Positions 28,686 to 38,045 of a stretch of DNA of 64,000 nt are shown one piece after another. The stretch spans positions 248,001 through 312,000 of the forward strand of contig NZ_CP095391.1 in NCBI RefSeq assembly GCF_023008585.1. Direction: 5' to 3'. Below the pieces are notes generated by a model. The model was given only the letters and a program-made list of their open reading frames with translations. It ran no database searches and had not been told where the DNA came from. Origin of the DNA: Natribaculum breve. GTDB taxonomy: Archaea > Halobacteriota > Halobacteria > Halobacteriales > Natrialbaceae. Each line of letters starts with the position of its first letter. The stretch's first letter is position 1. The translations under genes were made by a program, and so were the position numbers.

Positions 28686-29315
28686 ATGGGAGATCGAGAA
28701 CGCGTCTACGAAAGCGCGAATATGATCGGTAACGACCTGGCTCCTGGAAACTCTCCAGCGCTGATCGCTGTCGACTTGCAAAACGGTGAAACCGACCCCG
28801 AGGAGCCGATCGGGTCGGACCTTAGCGATCTGATCGAACGCACGAACGCTCTCGTCGACGTCTGCCATGAAAACAACGTGCCGGTAATCTTCACGAGAGT
28901 CGTCTACGACCATCCCAACGCGATCGACGGCGGACTCTGGCCGAAACAGATCCCGGCGCTCGCGGAGTGGACTCGTGGAATGTACCCGACGAAACTCGAC
29001 GAGCGGGTACACGTCCACGACGACGACCACGTCTTGGAGAAGCCACACGCCAGTTCTTTCCACGGGACGGAACTGGCGTCGATGCTGACGGCGATGGGCG
29101 TCGACACGCTCGTTGTCACCGGCTGTTCGACCAGCGGATGCATTCGTGCAACCGTCAGCGACGCTTCTGCTCACGGGTTTGTGCCGATCGTGCCCGAAAC
29201 CTGCGTCGCAGACCGTTCCGAGGAACAACACGACGCCCATCTCTGGGACATCGACGCCAAGTTCGGTGACGTGGTGCCGACCGAGGACGTGAAAGCCTAC
29301 CTCGAAGAGGTCTAG
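28686..29315 (+). CDS. Isochorismatase-like cysteine hydrolase (N-carbamoylsarcosine amidase group)
   Basis: 209 aa from the ATG at 28686 (MGDRERVYES); the upstream in-frame start at 28647 adds a non-conserved leader. The catalytic triad is visible: D30 in LIAVDLQNGE, K119 in VLEKPHASSF and C152 in VTGCSTSGCIRATV. The long N-terminus with YESANMIGNDL is typical of N-carbamoylsarcosine and maleamate amidohydrolases rather than true isochorismatases. It converges with the hydantoinase operon, an association that fits hydantoin or creatinine breakdown to a carbamoyl amino acid and then to amine plus CO2 and ammonia. Confidence 0.85.
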   Translation: MGDRERVYESANMIGNDLAPGNSPALIAVDLQNGETDPEEPIGSDLSDLIERTNALVDVCHENNVPVIFTRVVYDHPNAIDGGLWPKQIPALAEWTRGMYPTKLDERVHVHDDDHVLEKPHASSFHGTELASMLTAMGVDTLVVTGCSTSGCIRATVSDASAHGFVPIVPETCVADRSEEQHDAHLWDIDAKFGDVVPTEDVKAYLEEV

Positions 29316-29491
29316 TCGGTGCATTCGATCGACTCGGAACCACATTCCGGGCAGTAGGGCGCGTCTATCGTCCCATCACCGTGTTCGCGTTCTCGCGTGA
29401 ACCAGAATAGCCCTTGAAATGCTGGTATCTCCGCACCGCAGTCACTACACTGGTAGGCGTACCGGTCCGTCGCTGACGGGTACCGTGGCAT
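29312..29491 (-). CDS. Small zinc-ribbon protein
   Basis: 59 aa from the ATG at 29491 (MPRYPSATDRY). Two CxxC pairs (YQCSDCGAEI and YCPECGSE) are spaced as in a rubredoxin-like or regulatory zinc ribbon. The stop overlaps the stop of the cysteine hydrolase by 4 bp on the opposite strand. It lies just downstream of hyuB and could be the last gene of that operon. The function is unknown; FmdB-like regulatory or thiol roles are typical for such proteins. Confidence 0.6.
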   Translation of the reverse strand: MPRYPSATDRYAYQCSDCGAEIPAFQGLFWFTREREHGDGTIDAPYCPECGSESIECTD

Positions 29492-29564
29492 GGAGTGCCA
29501 TAATTCAAACGAAGGAAAGTAGTTTTCGGCTGCAGAGGCCTCGAGGAGCGGCAGAGACGGCAGG

Positions 29565-31442
29565 TCAGTTCCCGCGAAGTTTGCGGGTCGCCTCCCGGTC
29601 GATCTCACCGTTTTCGATGACGACGCCGTAGTCGTCGCGAGCGGTGTCTGCGTCGATGAGATCGTCGCGGTAGTCGTTGTAGACCTGTTCGACGGGCCGC
29701 TCGTACGGATCGCCGTATCCGCCGCTCATGGCAGACCGAACGATGAAGTGGTCGCCAGGTTCGAAAGCGTAGCCCGTGACCTTCGTGTAGAGTTCTTCGA
29801 CCTCGTCGACCTCGTCGCCAAACTCCATCTGATCTGGTGATCGATCTCGCCTCGAGTAGAAGACGGCGTCAGATCCGTCGTCGTCGGTTCGTAGGTGGTA
29901 CATCCCGGCGCCGGCCCCCTCTTTTCCGCCAAAGGCTCCCCACGGCGTGTGGTGTTTGCCGTCGCCTTCGGTCGACATCACGGTGTCTACGAGGAACGTC
30001 GTCTCGCGGCACACGCCGTGTCCGCCGCGGTGTCTGCCGGCACCGTGGCCGTCTTCGCGAAGTTCGTACCGCTCGACGCGCATCGGGTGTGAAAGTTCGA
30101 TGTCCTCGGTCGGTCTGTTGCGCGTGTTGTGGATGAGCGCACCGACGCAGTCCACGCCGTCCTTGTCTGGGCGGCCACCGTAGGAGCCGTCGTTGACCTC
30201 GAGATAGACCCAGTACTCGTCGCCTTCGGATTCCGGATCTGGACCACTGTAACTCGTGAAGAATACCTGCGAACAGGTGCCGGCCATAACGCGCTCGGGC
30301 ATCGCGTTCCGTAGCGCTTTCATGATCAGGTCGCCCATCATGTCGACTTGGTTGATGCGGGCGTAGGCCGCCGCAGGCGGCTCGGGGTCGTAGATCGATC
30401 CCTTGCGGGTCTCGACGTTCACCGGTTCGAAGGTCCCGGAGTTCTGTGGGATGTACTCGTCGTGGACGTATGTGTCCATCAGCAGGGCACGTACCGTAAA
30501 GTACGCGGCCACCTTCGTCGCGCCGTCGACCGGACAGTTGAACCCGGTCGGAACCTGGTCGTTCGAGTCCGTAAGATCGACGGTGAGGTCGTCACCCTCG
30601 ATGCGCACCTTGACGTCGATCTTGATGCGTTCGTCGCGGTTGCGACCGTCGTCGTCGAGGTACCCCACCTCGTGCCACTCGCCGTCGGGCAGATCGCGGA
30701 TCTTCGAGCGCAGGAGGTCTTCGGCGTAGGCCATCAGGTCCTCGCCGGCCTGCTTGACCGTCTCCTGGCCGTACTTGTCGACGAGTTCGAGGTACCGCTC
30801 CTTGCCGATCTCGGCTGCCGAGATCATCGCCTCGAGGTCGCCCTCGTTCATGCGTGGAGTTCGGGTATTGTCGCGAATATGTTGCCAGATTTCCTCGACG
30901 CGTTCACCCTCGGAGACCACTTTACGGGCTTTGAACAACTGCCCCTCCGCGTACATGTCGTAGAGGTCGATGGCCAGGCCAGGTGTGGCGGTCCCGATGT
31001 CGAGGATGTGTGCCGTGTCGGCCGACCACGCGACGAGTTCGTCATCGACGAAGATCGGGACGATCACCGCCACGTCTGGGGAGTGACTCGCACCGTAGTA
31101 GGGGTGATTGTGGAAGAACACGTCGCCCGGGTTCGTCACTTCCTCGACGGTCTGGCCGCGTTCTTCGATACACTCGAACATTCCCCGGAGATACCCTGGA
31201 AGGGAGCCGACGTGCATCGGCGTGAAGTCCGACTCGGCGATTTCGCGGCCGTCCCGGAGGAACAGCCCCGAACCGAGGTCCTCGGACTCCCTGATAATCG
31301 AGGAGAACGACGATCGAATCATCTTGTTCCCCATCTCGTCTGCGATCGTATCGAACTCACCCCCGATGACCTGCAGCGTCACCGGGTCGAGTTCGCGCTC
31401 TTCGAGCAGTCCACGCTGTCGCTCCGATTCGTCAGTGCTCAT
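29565..31442 (-). CDS. hyuB: Hydantoinase B / oxoprolinase family protein
   Basis: 625 aa, full length. Diagnostic pieces are DPVTLQVIGGEFDTIADEMG, DVFFHNHPYYGASHSPDVA, PVDGATKVAAYF and the C-terminal GGYGDPYERPVEQV. It is the beta subunit of ATP-dependent hydantoinases (N-methylhydantoin, 5-oxoproline) and related acetone carboxylases. The ATG at 31442 overlaps the hyuA stop (31439) by 4 bp. With HyuA it opens a cyclic imide/lactam at the cost of ATP. The nearby carbamoyl-hydrolase-type gene supports a hydantoin rather than acetone substrate. Confidence 0.92.
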   Translation of the reverse strand: MSTDESERQRGLLEERELDPVTLQVIGGEFDTIADEMGNKMIRSSFSSIIRESEDLGSGLFLRDGREIAESDFTPMHVGSLPGYLRGMFECIEERGQTVEEVTNPGDVFFHNHPYYGASHSPDVAVIVPIFVDDELVAWSADTAHILDIGTATPGLAIDLYDMYAEGQLFKARKVVSEGERVEEIWQHIRDNTRTPRMNEGDLEAMISAAEIGKERYLELVDKYGQETVKQAGEDLMAYAEDLLRSKIRDLPDGEWHEVGYLDDDGRNRDERIKIDVKVRIEGDDLTVDLTDSNDQVPTGFNCPVDGATKVAAYFTVRALLMDTYVHDEYIPQNSGTFEPVNVETRKGSIYDPEPPAAAYARINQVDMMGDLIMKALRNAMPERVMAGTCSQVFFTSYSGPDPESEGDEYWVYLEVNDGSYGGRPDKDGVDCVGALIHNTRNRPTEDIELSHPMRVERYELREDGHGAGRHRGGHGVCRETTFLVDTVMSTEGDGKHHTPWGAFGGKEGAGAGMYHLRTDDDGSDAVFYSRRDRSPDQMEFGDEVDEVEELYTKVTGYAFEPGDHFIVRSAMSGGYGDPYERPVEQVYNDYRDDLIDADTARDDYGVVIENGEIDREATRKLRGN

Positions 31443-33529
31443 TGGTTCTCACCCGTGTAGTGAATCTTGATCGCGCCGTTTGGCTGAACCGTCGCTTCCC
31501 AGTCGGGATTAACGACGACCGTACTGTCGAACTCGTCGATGATCGCCGGGCCCTCGACGACGTTGCCGGCGACGAGTGCCTCGCGCTCGTACCGTGGGAC
31601 GTCGAGTCGCTTTGGCGCTCTGGAGTCGCCGAAGATGACCTCCGAGTTGCGCTTATAGGCGTCCGAGGGGTCCTCACCGCCGCGTTCTATCGTGGTCGGT
31701 TCGTATGGAATCGATTCCGCAGTCGCCCGGACCCGAATGTTCAATAGCTCGATGGGGTCCTCATCGAAGTAGTGGCCGTACTCTGTCTCGTGTTTGTCCT
31801 CGAAGCGCTCACGCAGGCGGCTGCGCCAGTCGCCGTCCGTGCCGTCGTACTCGACGTTGAGTTCGTAACCCTGCCCCTCGTAGAGCATGTCTACGGAGTG
31901 GTGCAGTTCGGCCCGTTCGTCGATATCGATCCCGTCCCCCTTGAGTTGCTCGATGCCACGCTTTTCAAGCGCCTCGACTCGACCCTCGACCGTCTCGGCG
32001 TCGACCCGGCTCAGGCGCTGGCTGACGGTCACCTGGTTGTCGTACTGGATGTCGCCGGTCAACAGTCCCTGTGCGGAAGCGATGCCTGGACTTGGCGGGA
32101 CGAGGACGCTGTCCATCTTGAGTTCCTCTGCGAGGTCGCATGCGTGCATCGGTCCCGCACCACCGAACGCGACGAACGTGTACTCACGAGGATCGTACCC
32201 ACGGCGGATCGTCTGCTCGCGAATCGACTGGTACATGTTGCTGTTGGCGACCTCGAGCGTCGACAGCGCCGCACGCTCTGTCGTCGCGAACGGATCGCCC
32301 TCGACGACCCCGACGAGTTGGTCGTCGATGGCCTCGCTCGAGAGTTCAGGGTCGATTTCGATGGATCCCCCCAGGAAGTCCTCGGGGTCGATTCGACCGA
32401 GTGCGACCTGTGCGTCCGTGATGGTTGGCTGTTGACCGCCTTGGTCGAGACAGGCTGGACCAGGGTTCGATCCAGCACTCTTCGGGCCGACGTTGAACCC
32501 GTGGGCATCGTCGAACCAAGCGATCGAACCACCGCCCGACCCGATCGTCTCGACGTCGAGCATCTGCGTTACCGTCGGGTAGTTTGCGATCTTGCTGTCT
32601 CGTGGATCGCGCTCGAGTAACCGTCCCGGGACGACTGAGATGTCGGCGCTGGTGCCGCCCATGTCGAGCGTGATGAGCTTCTCCTCGTCGGCTTGCCGGC
32701 CGGTGAACTGTCCGGAGAGTACGCCTGCAGCCGGTCCTGACAGCATCGTGGTGATCGGTTTCTTGTTCACCTCGCGGACGCTCGCCATGCCGCCGTTCGA
32801 CTGCATGATGAGCACTTCGGCATCACCAAAGCCGTGGCCTTCCAGTCGCTGCTCGAACCTGTCGAGGTAGCTTTGCATCACTGGCGCTAGCCGGGCGTTA
32901 ATCGCCGTCGTCGTGAAGCGCTCGTACTCGCGGAACTGATTGACCACTTCGTTGGAGGTGCTGACCGTAATCTCGGGGTAGTGCTCTTGGATGAGTTCTT
33001 TCGTCCGGTCCTCGTGGGTAGTGTCGAGATACGAGTGCATATAGCAGATGGCGATCGACTCGATGCCGTCGTCGACGAGTTCCTCCGTCGCCGTCAACAC
33101 CTCGTCCTCGTCAAGCGGCCGGACGACCTCTCCAGGGGGGTAGATACGTTCCGAGATGGGCTTTCGATATCGTCGTGGCACGATCGGTCGCGCTTGCTGG
33201 TGTTGCTCGAACTGAATCGAGAACGTGTGTGCCTTCCGGTGGCGACCGATGTGTATCACGTCGCGGAATCCCTGTGTCGTCAACATCCCGGTCTTTGCCC
33301 CTTCATTTTCGATCAAGGCGTTCGTTCCGACGGTCGTTCCGTGTAACACCGTGTCGATGTCACCCGGATCGATGTCGGTTTGCTCGACGATTTCCTTTAC
33401 CCCCAATGCACTCGATTTCGACGGGTCGTCGGTCGTCGGTAATTTGTACGTCTCTTCGCTTTCTCCATCGATGAGTATAACGTCGGTATTCGTCCCCCCG
33501 ACGTCGACTCCAACCAAGACACTTGTCAT
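31439..33529 (-). CDS. hyuA: Hydantoinase A / oxoprolinase family protein
   Basis: 696 aa from the ATG at 33529 (MTSVLVGVDVGGTNTDV); an in-frame upstream start is rejected since the actin-like ATPase domain begins here. Motifs include GVDVGGTNTD (phosphate 1), HGTTVGTNALIE, LDMGGTSADI and FGGAGPMHACDLAEEL. It is the ATP-binding partner of HyuB. The pair is on the minus strand, translationally coupled, and converges on the isochorismatase-like gene. Confidence 0.93.
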   Translation of the reverse strand: MTSVLVGVDVGGTNTDVILIDGESEETYKLPTTDDPSKSSALGVKEIVEQTDIDPGDIDTVLHGTTVGTNALIENEGAKTGMLTTQGFRDVIHIGRHRKAHTFSIQFEQHQQARPIVPRRYRKPISERIYPPGEVVRPLDEDEVLTATEELVDDGIESIAICYMHSYLDTTHEDRTKELIQEHYPEITVSTSNEVVNQFREYERFTTTAINARLAPVMQSYLDRFEQRLEGHGFGDAEVLIMQSNGGMASVREVNKKPITTMLSGPAAGVLSGQFTGRQADEEKLITLDMGGTSADISVVPGRLLERDPRDSKIANYPTVTQMLDVETIGSGGGSIAWFDDAHGFNVGPKSAGSNPGPACLDQGGQQPTITDAQVALGRIDPEDFLGGSIEIDPELSSEAIDDQLVGVVEGDPFATTERAALSTLEVANSNMYQSIREQTIRRGYDPREYTFVAFGGAGPMHACDLAEELKMDSVLVPPSPGIASAQGLLTGDIQYDNQVTVSQRLSRVDAETVEGRVEALEKRGIEQLKGDGIDIDERAELHHSVDMLYEGQGYELNVEYDGTDGDWRSRLRERFEDKHETEYGHYFDEDPIELLNIRVRATAESIPYEPTTIERGGEDPSDAYKRNSEVIFGDSRAPKRLDVPRYEREALVAGNVVEGPAIIDEFDSTVVVNPDWEATVQPNGAIKIHYTGENQ

Positions 33530-33724
33530 TGTATTACACAGGCCAATGCCTATCACGATAGTCTCACACGATCCTAATAACAATTTGGGACAGTCACCAG
33601 ACACGACCGCTCTCACTGTAGTGGTTCCACGAGTGTCGACGCTGTGATACCCCGTGGCAAGTTGGGTTAGTGCCGGCTGACTCGAGCGAATTCCCTAAAA
33701 TAAGTGAGCGCTCGACGGACTGGA

Positions 33725-34669
33725 TCAGTCTTCGTCAGTGATCAAATCTCCCAGCGAATCGTCGTACTTCGCCTGCTCGTCGGCCGGCATGTACTGGCGT
33801 TCCCACTCGACGACCCCCGGGAAGCCGACGAACTCGTGGAGGTCGCCGACGCCTGATTCGGAGAACGCCGCGTCTAGCTCCTCGAGGGCGGCCTGCCCGT
33901 CCATTTTGAACGCCCGTAATCGACGAGCGACGGACTCGATCGTCGCGAGCGTCGCTGCTAGGGGATAAATGACGATGTCGTAGCCGGCATCTTCGAGCGT
34001 TTCGGGGGCGACGTACGGCGACGTTCCGATCTCACCGACGCAGTTGTAGAGCAGCGGTGCGTCGACTGCCTCGCCGATGCGCTCGAGTTCGGCGACGTCT
34101 GTCGGTCCCTCGACGAAGGCGACGTCTGCCCCCTCCTCGACGTAGGCGTTCACCCGATCGATCGCCTCCTCGAGCGACCCGCCAGTCGCACCTCGAGCAT
34201 CCGTTCGCGCGATGAGCAACAGGTCGGCGTCCCGGTCGTCTATCACGTCCCTGGCTGCACGGAACTTCCCGACGGCCTCGGCTTCGGGGATCAGCTGGCG
34301 GCCCTCGGTGTGCCCACAGCGCTTCGGGAACGTCTGGTCTTCGATGTGGATCGCCGCGACGTCCGTCCCGGCGTACTCACGCACTGTTCGGACCACGTTC
34401 GTCGCATTTCCGTAGCCGGTGTCCGCATCGGCGATGACGGGCACAGACGCACGTTCGCTGACGCGTTTCGCGTTCTCGACCATCTCCGGCATCGTTATCA
34501 GACCCGCATCGGGGTAGCCGACCTTCGAGATCGAGGTGCCGTATCCGGTCATATACAGTGCGTCGAACCCCACGTCGTCTGCGACGGCCGCCGTCAATGG
34601 GTCGTGGACGCCGGGACACTGGAGCAGTTCGTCGTCGGTGATCAGCTCGTACAGTCGTTCGCCGTGCAT
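33725..34669 (-). CDS. Isocitrate lyase / PEP mutase superfamily enzyme (methylisocitrate-lyase or oxaloacetate-decarboxylase-like)
   Basis: 314 aa from ATG 34669 (MHGERLYELI); an in-frame GTG at 34732 would add 21 residues not expected in the family. Conserved pieces: GVHDPLTAAVADDVGFDALYMTGYG, then ADADTGYGNATNVVRTV, FPKRCGHTEGRQLI (CGH active-site loop) and LIARTDARGA. Known activities are lyases of methylisocitrate, dimethylmalate or oxaloacetate. It is co-oriented downstream of the LLM oxidoreductase at 34839. It could cleave a C-C bond of a hydroxy-di/tricarboxylate made by the upstream redox enzymes; this is inference. Confidence 0.87.
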   Translation of the reverse strand: MHGERLYELITDDELLQCPGVHDPLTAAVADDVGFDALYMTGYGTSISKVGYPDAGLITMPEMVENAKRVSERASVPVIADADTGYGNATNVVRTVREYAGTDVAAIHIEDQTFPKRCGHTEGRQLIPEAEAVGKFRAARDVIDDRDADLLLIARTDARGATGGSLEEAIDRVNAYVEEGADVAFVEGPTDVAELERIGEAVDAPLLYNCVGEIGTSPYVAPETLEDAGYDIVIYPLAATLATIESVARRLRAFKMDGQAALEELDAAFSESGVGDLHEFVGFPGVVEWERQYMPADEQAKYDDSLGDLITDED

Positions 34670-34838
34670 AGGGGACACTTCGTCCCCGATACCATAACGG
34701 TACGGGCGACGCTCACTCGAGTTCGAATTCACCTGTCCGTCGATGGTTGGATAGGATCAGTCCGATTCGACGAGCCAGGTTGTCTAACCAGAACGACGAA
34801 ACGACGTCAAAACGTACGAGACCGTACCAGAGGGAGTG

Positions 34839-35834
34839 TCAGCTGAACGAGGGGACCACTTCTTCTCCGAACCGACGGATCGACTCGTGGACGTCGTCGA
34901 AGTTACTATTCGGGAATTGCGTCCGGATCACGAGTCGATCGAGATCCATCGCATCTTGATAGCGTTGCAGGTCGTCGATAACGTCGTCCGGACTCCCGAC
35001 GAGGAAGCGCTCGTGACGGAGTTTCTCCCACGGAGAGCCGAAGTCGTCGTCCTCGATGACGTCGTCCTGTCCCCAATCGCTGTAGCTCTCGTACTTGCCC
35101 ATCAGTGGCTCGCGAACTGCCTTTTCGGCGTGCTCGGTCGTTTCACCGACGAACGTCTCGCGGATCAGGCCGACTTCTCCCGGGCCGTAGTCGGTCTTCG
35201 ACCGTTCGTCCCGGAAGTCGGTGATCTGCCGGTGAGCGAGATCGAACGGGACGTGCGCCCCGAGGAAGCTATCGGCGATTCGAGCCCCTCGACGGACGCT
35301 CGACTCGTTGCTCGCGCCGACCCAGATCGGCGGACGGGGATCCTGAATTGGCTGTGGTCGAATCGAGACGTCCTCGAGTTGGAAGTATTCGCCATCGAAG
35401 TCGACCGACGGCTCTGTCCAGAGGCGCTTTATAATTTCCACACCCTCTGTGAGTCGGCCGGGTGCGTCTTTTCGTTCGATTCCAAAGACGTCGTACTCTT
35501 TCTGCCGATAGCCGAGGCCGACGCCCAGCCTGAACTGCCCCCCGGTCAGGACGTCGAGCGTTGCCCCGAGTTCGGCGATGCGGACCGGGTTGTGATACGG
35601 TAATAGCACGAGCGTCGACGCGAGGTTCATCTCTCCGACGTGCTGAGCAACGTAGGCCAGGGCCGCCTCGTTGAGCAGGTACTGATCCGAGTCGGTCACG
35701 TGGTGTTCGCCGATCGTCAGAGCGTCGAAGCCGACGTCTCGTGCGAGCTGTGTTTGCTCTACCAACTCATCCCCGATACCGTGCATCGATCTCGATTCGT
35801 CGTACTGGGTCACTAGCAGCAGTCCAAACTCCAT
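34839..35834 (-). CDS. Luciferase-like (LLM class) flavin-dependent monooxygenase
   Basis: 331 aa. EFGLLLVTQYDESRSMHG, DALTIGEHHVTDSDQYLLNE, GVGLGYRQKEYDVFGIERK and WGQDDVIEDDD are clear luciferase-fold landmarks. It is a paralogue of the gene at 3008-3997, sharing the GYR.KEYD.FGI and GR.TEGVEI.KRLWTE blocks. It is upstream of, and co-oriented with, the PEP mutase/isocitrate lyase family gene, probably in one operon. The substrate is unknown. Confidence 0.88.
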   Translation of the reverse strand: MEFGLLLVTQYDESRSMHGIGDELVEQTQLARDVGFDALTIGEHHVTDSDQYLLNEAALAYVAQHVGEMNLASTLVLLPYHNPVRIAELGATLDVLTGGQFRLGVGLGYRQKEYDVFGIERKDAPGRLTEGVEIIKRLWTEPSVDFDGEYFQLEDVSIRPQPIQDPRPPIWVGASNESSVRRGARIADSFLGAHVPFDLAHRQITDFRDERSKTDYGPGEVGLIRETFVGETTEHAEKAVREPLMGKYESYSDWGQDDVIEDDDFGSPWEKLRHERFLVGSPDDVIDDLQRYQDAMDLDRLVIRTQFPNSNFDDVHESIRRFGEEVVPSFS

Positions 35835-36005
35835 GTCAGTCGGTACCGATGTTCGGCATCTACTAGTAATTTTGCACGGATTCGATTATCCGACTTCTGA
35901 CTCTTCTCAGGTGTTGCTAGTACGGTATTCTTATTCAGAATTTTCCGTGAAAGAAGTCGTGGGGAAGTCGCCGTAGTTCCGGAGGTCGATGCTCCGCTCG
36001 CTCGG

Positions 36006-36500
36006 TCACCGGTCGCAGTTGCAGACGCCGCCTTCGCGGATCTGATCGGTGACGTGTCGGTGGATTTTGCGGGCCAACCGATGCATCGTTTCGGCCTGCC
36101 GTTTCGTTGGATGGCGACCGCCGTAGTAGCTGTCCGTCCGATTGTCGCCATACAGATTTTTGAGTTCGCGCGTCAGCTCTCGCGTAAAGAGGCCGAACCG
36201 CGCCGCCCGACCGTAGCAACGTTCGTGCGAATCCGTCTGAAAGTCGCGCAACTCATCGCCGCCCTCCGCGATGGCGAACGCCTCTAGCGACCGCTCGATG
36301 ATGCCGAAGCACAGTTCGACGACAGCGGTGTAGTAGCCGCCGCCCTCGATTTCCTCGACGACGGCGAGGAGCCGACATCCCTTGGTGAGTTGTGTTTTCC
36401 AGTCAGCGTCCGCGTCGATCTCTGGTTCTCACGACGGAATGCCACGACCCTCCTCGTTGAAGGCGTCAAGTGCTTCCCTGACGGTATTTGGGTCACTCAT
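36006..36500 (-). pseudogene. HEPN-domain toxin of an MNT-HEPN pair, interrupted by an in-frame stop
   Basis: Reading from the ATG at 36500 the frame gives MSDPNTVREALDAFNEEG, then a TGA at 36429-36431 (codon 24), and the same frame continues to 36006 with DWKTQLTKGCRLLAVVEEIE, YYTAVVELCFGIIERSLEAF and YGDNRTDSYYGGRHPT. The alpha-helical 'ELCFGIIERSLEAFA' region is typical of HEPN ribonuclease/toxin partners of minimal nucleotidyltransferases. The start overlaps the antitoxin gene by 8 bp. A single C-to-G change (TCA to TGA) would explain the stop. It may be a genuine inactivation or a sequencing error. Confidence 0.75.
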
Positions 36501-37185
36501 CGACATCACCGTGTAGAACCATCTTGCGGACGGTGACGAACTCGCCCGTTTGGTGGACGGCGATGCCATCACGGAGGATTTCTCGCAGTTCGTCCACGTA
36601 GTTTGGAATGGCTTGCAGTCCCTCGACGTCGATCTCGAAGGCGTAGCGGTCGCCGTCGAACGCGTCCTCCTCGAGGGCCTGCCTGACGCGATTCGCCCGC
36701 CGCTGGTTTCCCATCCGGTCCTCGCGTACCAACACCCAGAGGTCGATGTCGCTGAGGCGGTCGGCCTCACCGCGGGCGACGCTCCCATAGAGGACGACGG
36801 CGAGGACACCATCGAGTTCGTCCAGCAACGCCTCCGTCGCCACCTTCACCGGAGCGTGGAACTCTGACTGCGGAATTTCGAGGTAGGGGTCGTCTGGTAA
36901 GGTCAACCGATCACGGTTGATCTGCACGAGCCGACGCGACCCGTCGCGTTCCTCGACGACGAGGTCGTTGTTGGAGAGGACATCGACCGTCTTGGTGATC
37001 GTCGGCCGCGTGTAGTCGACTGCCTCGGCGACGTCCGTCATCGAGAACGACTCGTCGTGGTTCCGCGTTAAAAAGAGGAGAATCTCGTCTGTAGCTTCAC
37101 CCGAAAATAAACGGCCATCTCGAACGGGTATATCGACCGTTATCCGTATTTCATCATTTGAATTATCGTTCGAATTCATTTTCAT
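36493..37185 (-). CDS. Winged-helix + nucleotidyltransferase (MNT) antitoxin-like protein
   Basis: 230 aa. Residues ~35-95 form a winged helix (SMTDVAEAVDYTRPTITKTV). Residues ~125-200 are a polymerase-beta-type nucleotidyltransferase, with GS at 134-135 and D146/D148 (YGSVARGEADRLSDIDLWV), the GS..DxD metal site. MNT proteins neutralise HEPN toxins by adenylylation. Fusion of a DNA-binding domain suggests autoregulation of the pair. The ATG is 37185 or 37179. It overlaps the HEPN gene by 8 bp. Confidence 0.88.
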   Translation of the reverse strand: MKMNSNDNSNDEIRITVDIPVRDGRLFSGEATDEILLFLTRNHDESFSMTDVAEAVDYTRPTITKTVDVLSNNDLVVEERDGSRRLVQINRDRLTLPDDPYLEIPQSEFHAPVKVATEALLDELDGVLAVVLYGSVARGEADRLSDIDLWVLVREDRMGNQRRANRVRQALEEDAFDGDRYAFEIDVEGLQAIPNYVDELREILRDGIAVHQTGEFVTVRKMVLHGDVDE

Positions 37186-37324
37186 CGTAAAGAGAACCCT
37201 TCTATTACTACTTATACCTTATTATAATCCAGGAGGCAGGCTTATCACATGCTTCTAGTATAGCGACATCGCTTGGATTGAGACAACTGAGGCTCCTCCT
37301 CTCTACGACTTCTTTCGGCAGTGT

Positions 37325-37945
37325 TCAGATATGTCGATTCCATGCAAAAGCGAACGATCTTAACCACTCGTCGATAGTTTCTGCCTTGGCATCACTGAAG
37401 TAGTTAGAAAATCAGATAGTTCTCTATTTCATATCTCGAAAAACATGTTCTATGCCGTTCCGATTTCCGCGGCGTTCATAGCTGAAATCGAGGCCGTATC
37501 ACGTACACGTATCGTGGAACAGTGTCTCTCCATCGACGATAAACACAGCGTCGTCGACATCGTGTTTCTCGCGTATCCCGGCGAAGACCGCGTGAGTAAA
37601 ACGTTCGTTCTCATCGTCTCACGATTTGTATGAGACAATTCGTCCGATTCGGTATCAACTGCGTGTATAGCCAAGATCCCTCATCTTCACGTTGAATCAC
37701 GGTCTCGTCGACCGCAACGTGATTCGGACTTCGTCCATTTTCGGGCCGTAGATCGGCCTTGTGAACGGTCGAACGGACTCGTTCAACGTCAAACATCTCA
37801 AGAATTGATTCTATATCAGGAATCAATAGTCATGAGAATAAATCTGAATACCGAGCTTCATCAACAGCTGCAGTGTTGCTTCTCGCTCCACAAAACACAC
37901 CCCAATCTAGTCGAGACCTCCACTGAGACTAGCGTTTTCGGCCAT
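37325..37945 (-). pseudogene. IS6-family transposase remnant
   Basis: Pieces in several frames follow the haloarchaeal IS6 transposase in order. They are MAENASLSGGLD then a stop where W is expected, FVEREATLQLLMKLGIQ, IESILEMFDVERVRSTVH, KADLRPENGRSPNHVAVDE, EKHDVDDAVFIVDG, GLDFSYERRGNRNGIEHVF and the end AETIDEWLRSFAFAWN. At least two stops and two frame changes are needed, and a short deletion follows TVH. It is inactive and old. Confidence 0.8.
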
Positions 37946-38045
37946 AGACACGCACAACACGTTATGCCTCACCTTTCCACCTGTATCCGAACACCGTCCT
38001 TCAAGGGAGGAAGAGTATCAAGTACCCACGCCCCCAACTGTGCGT

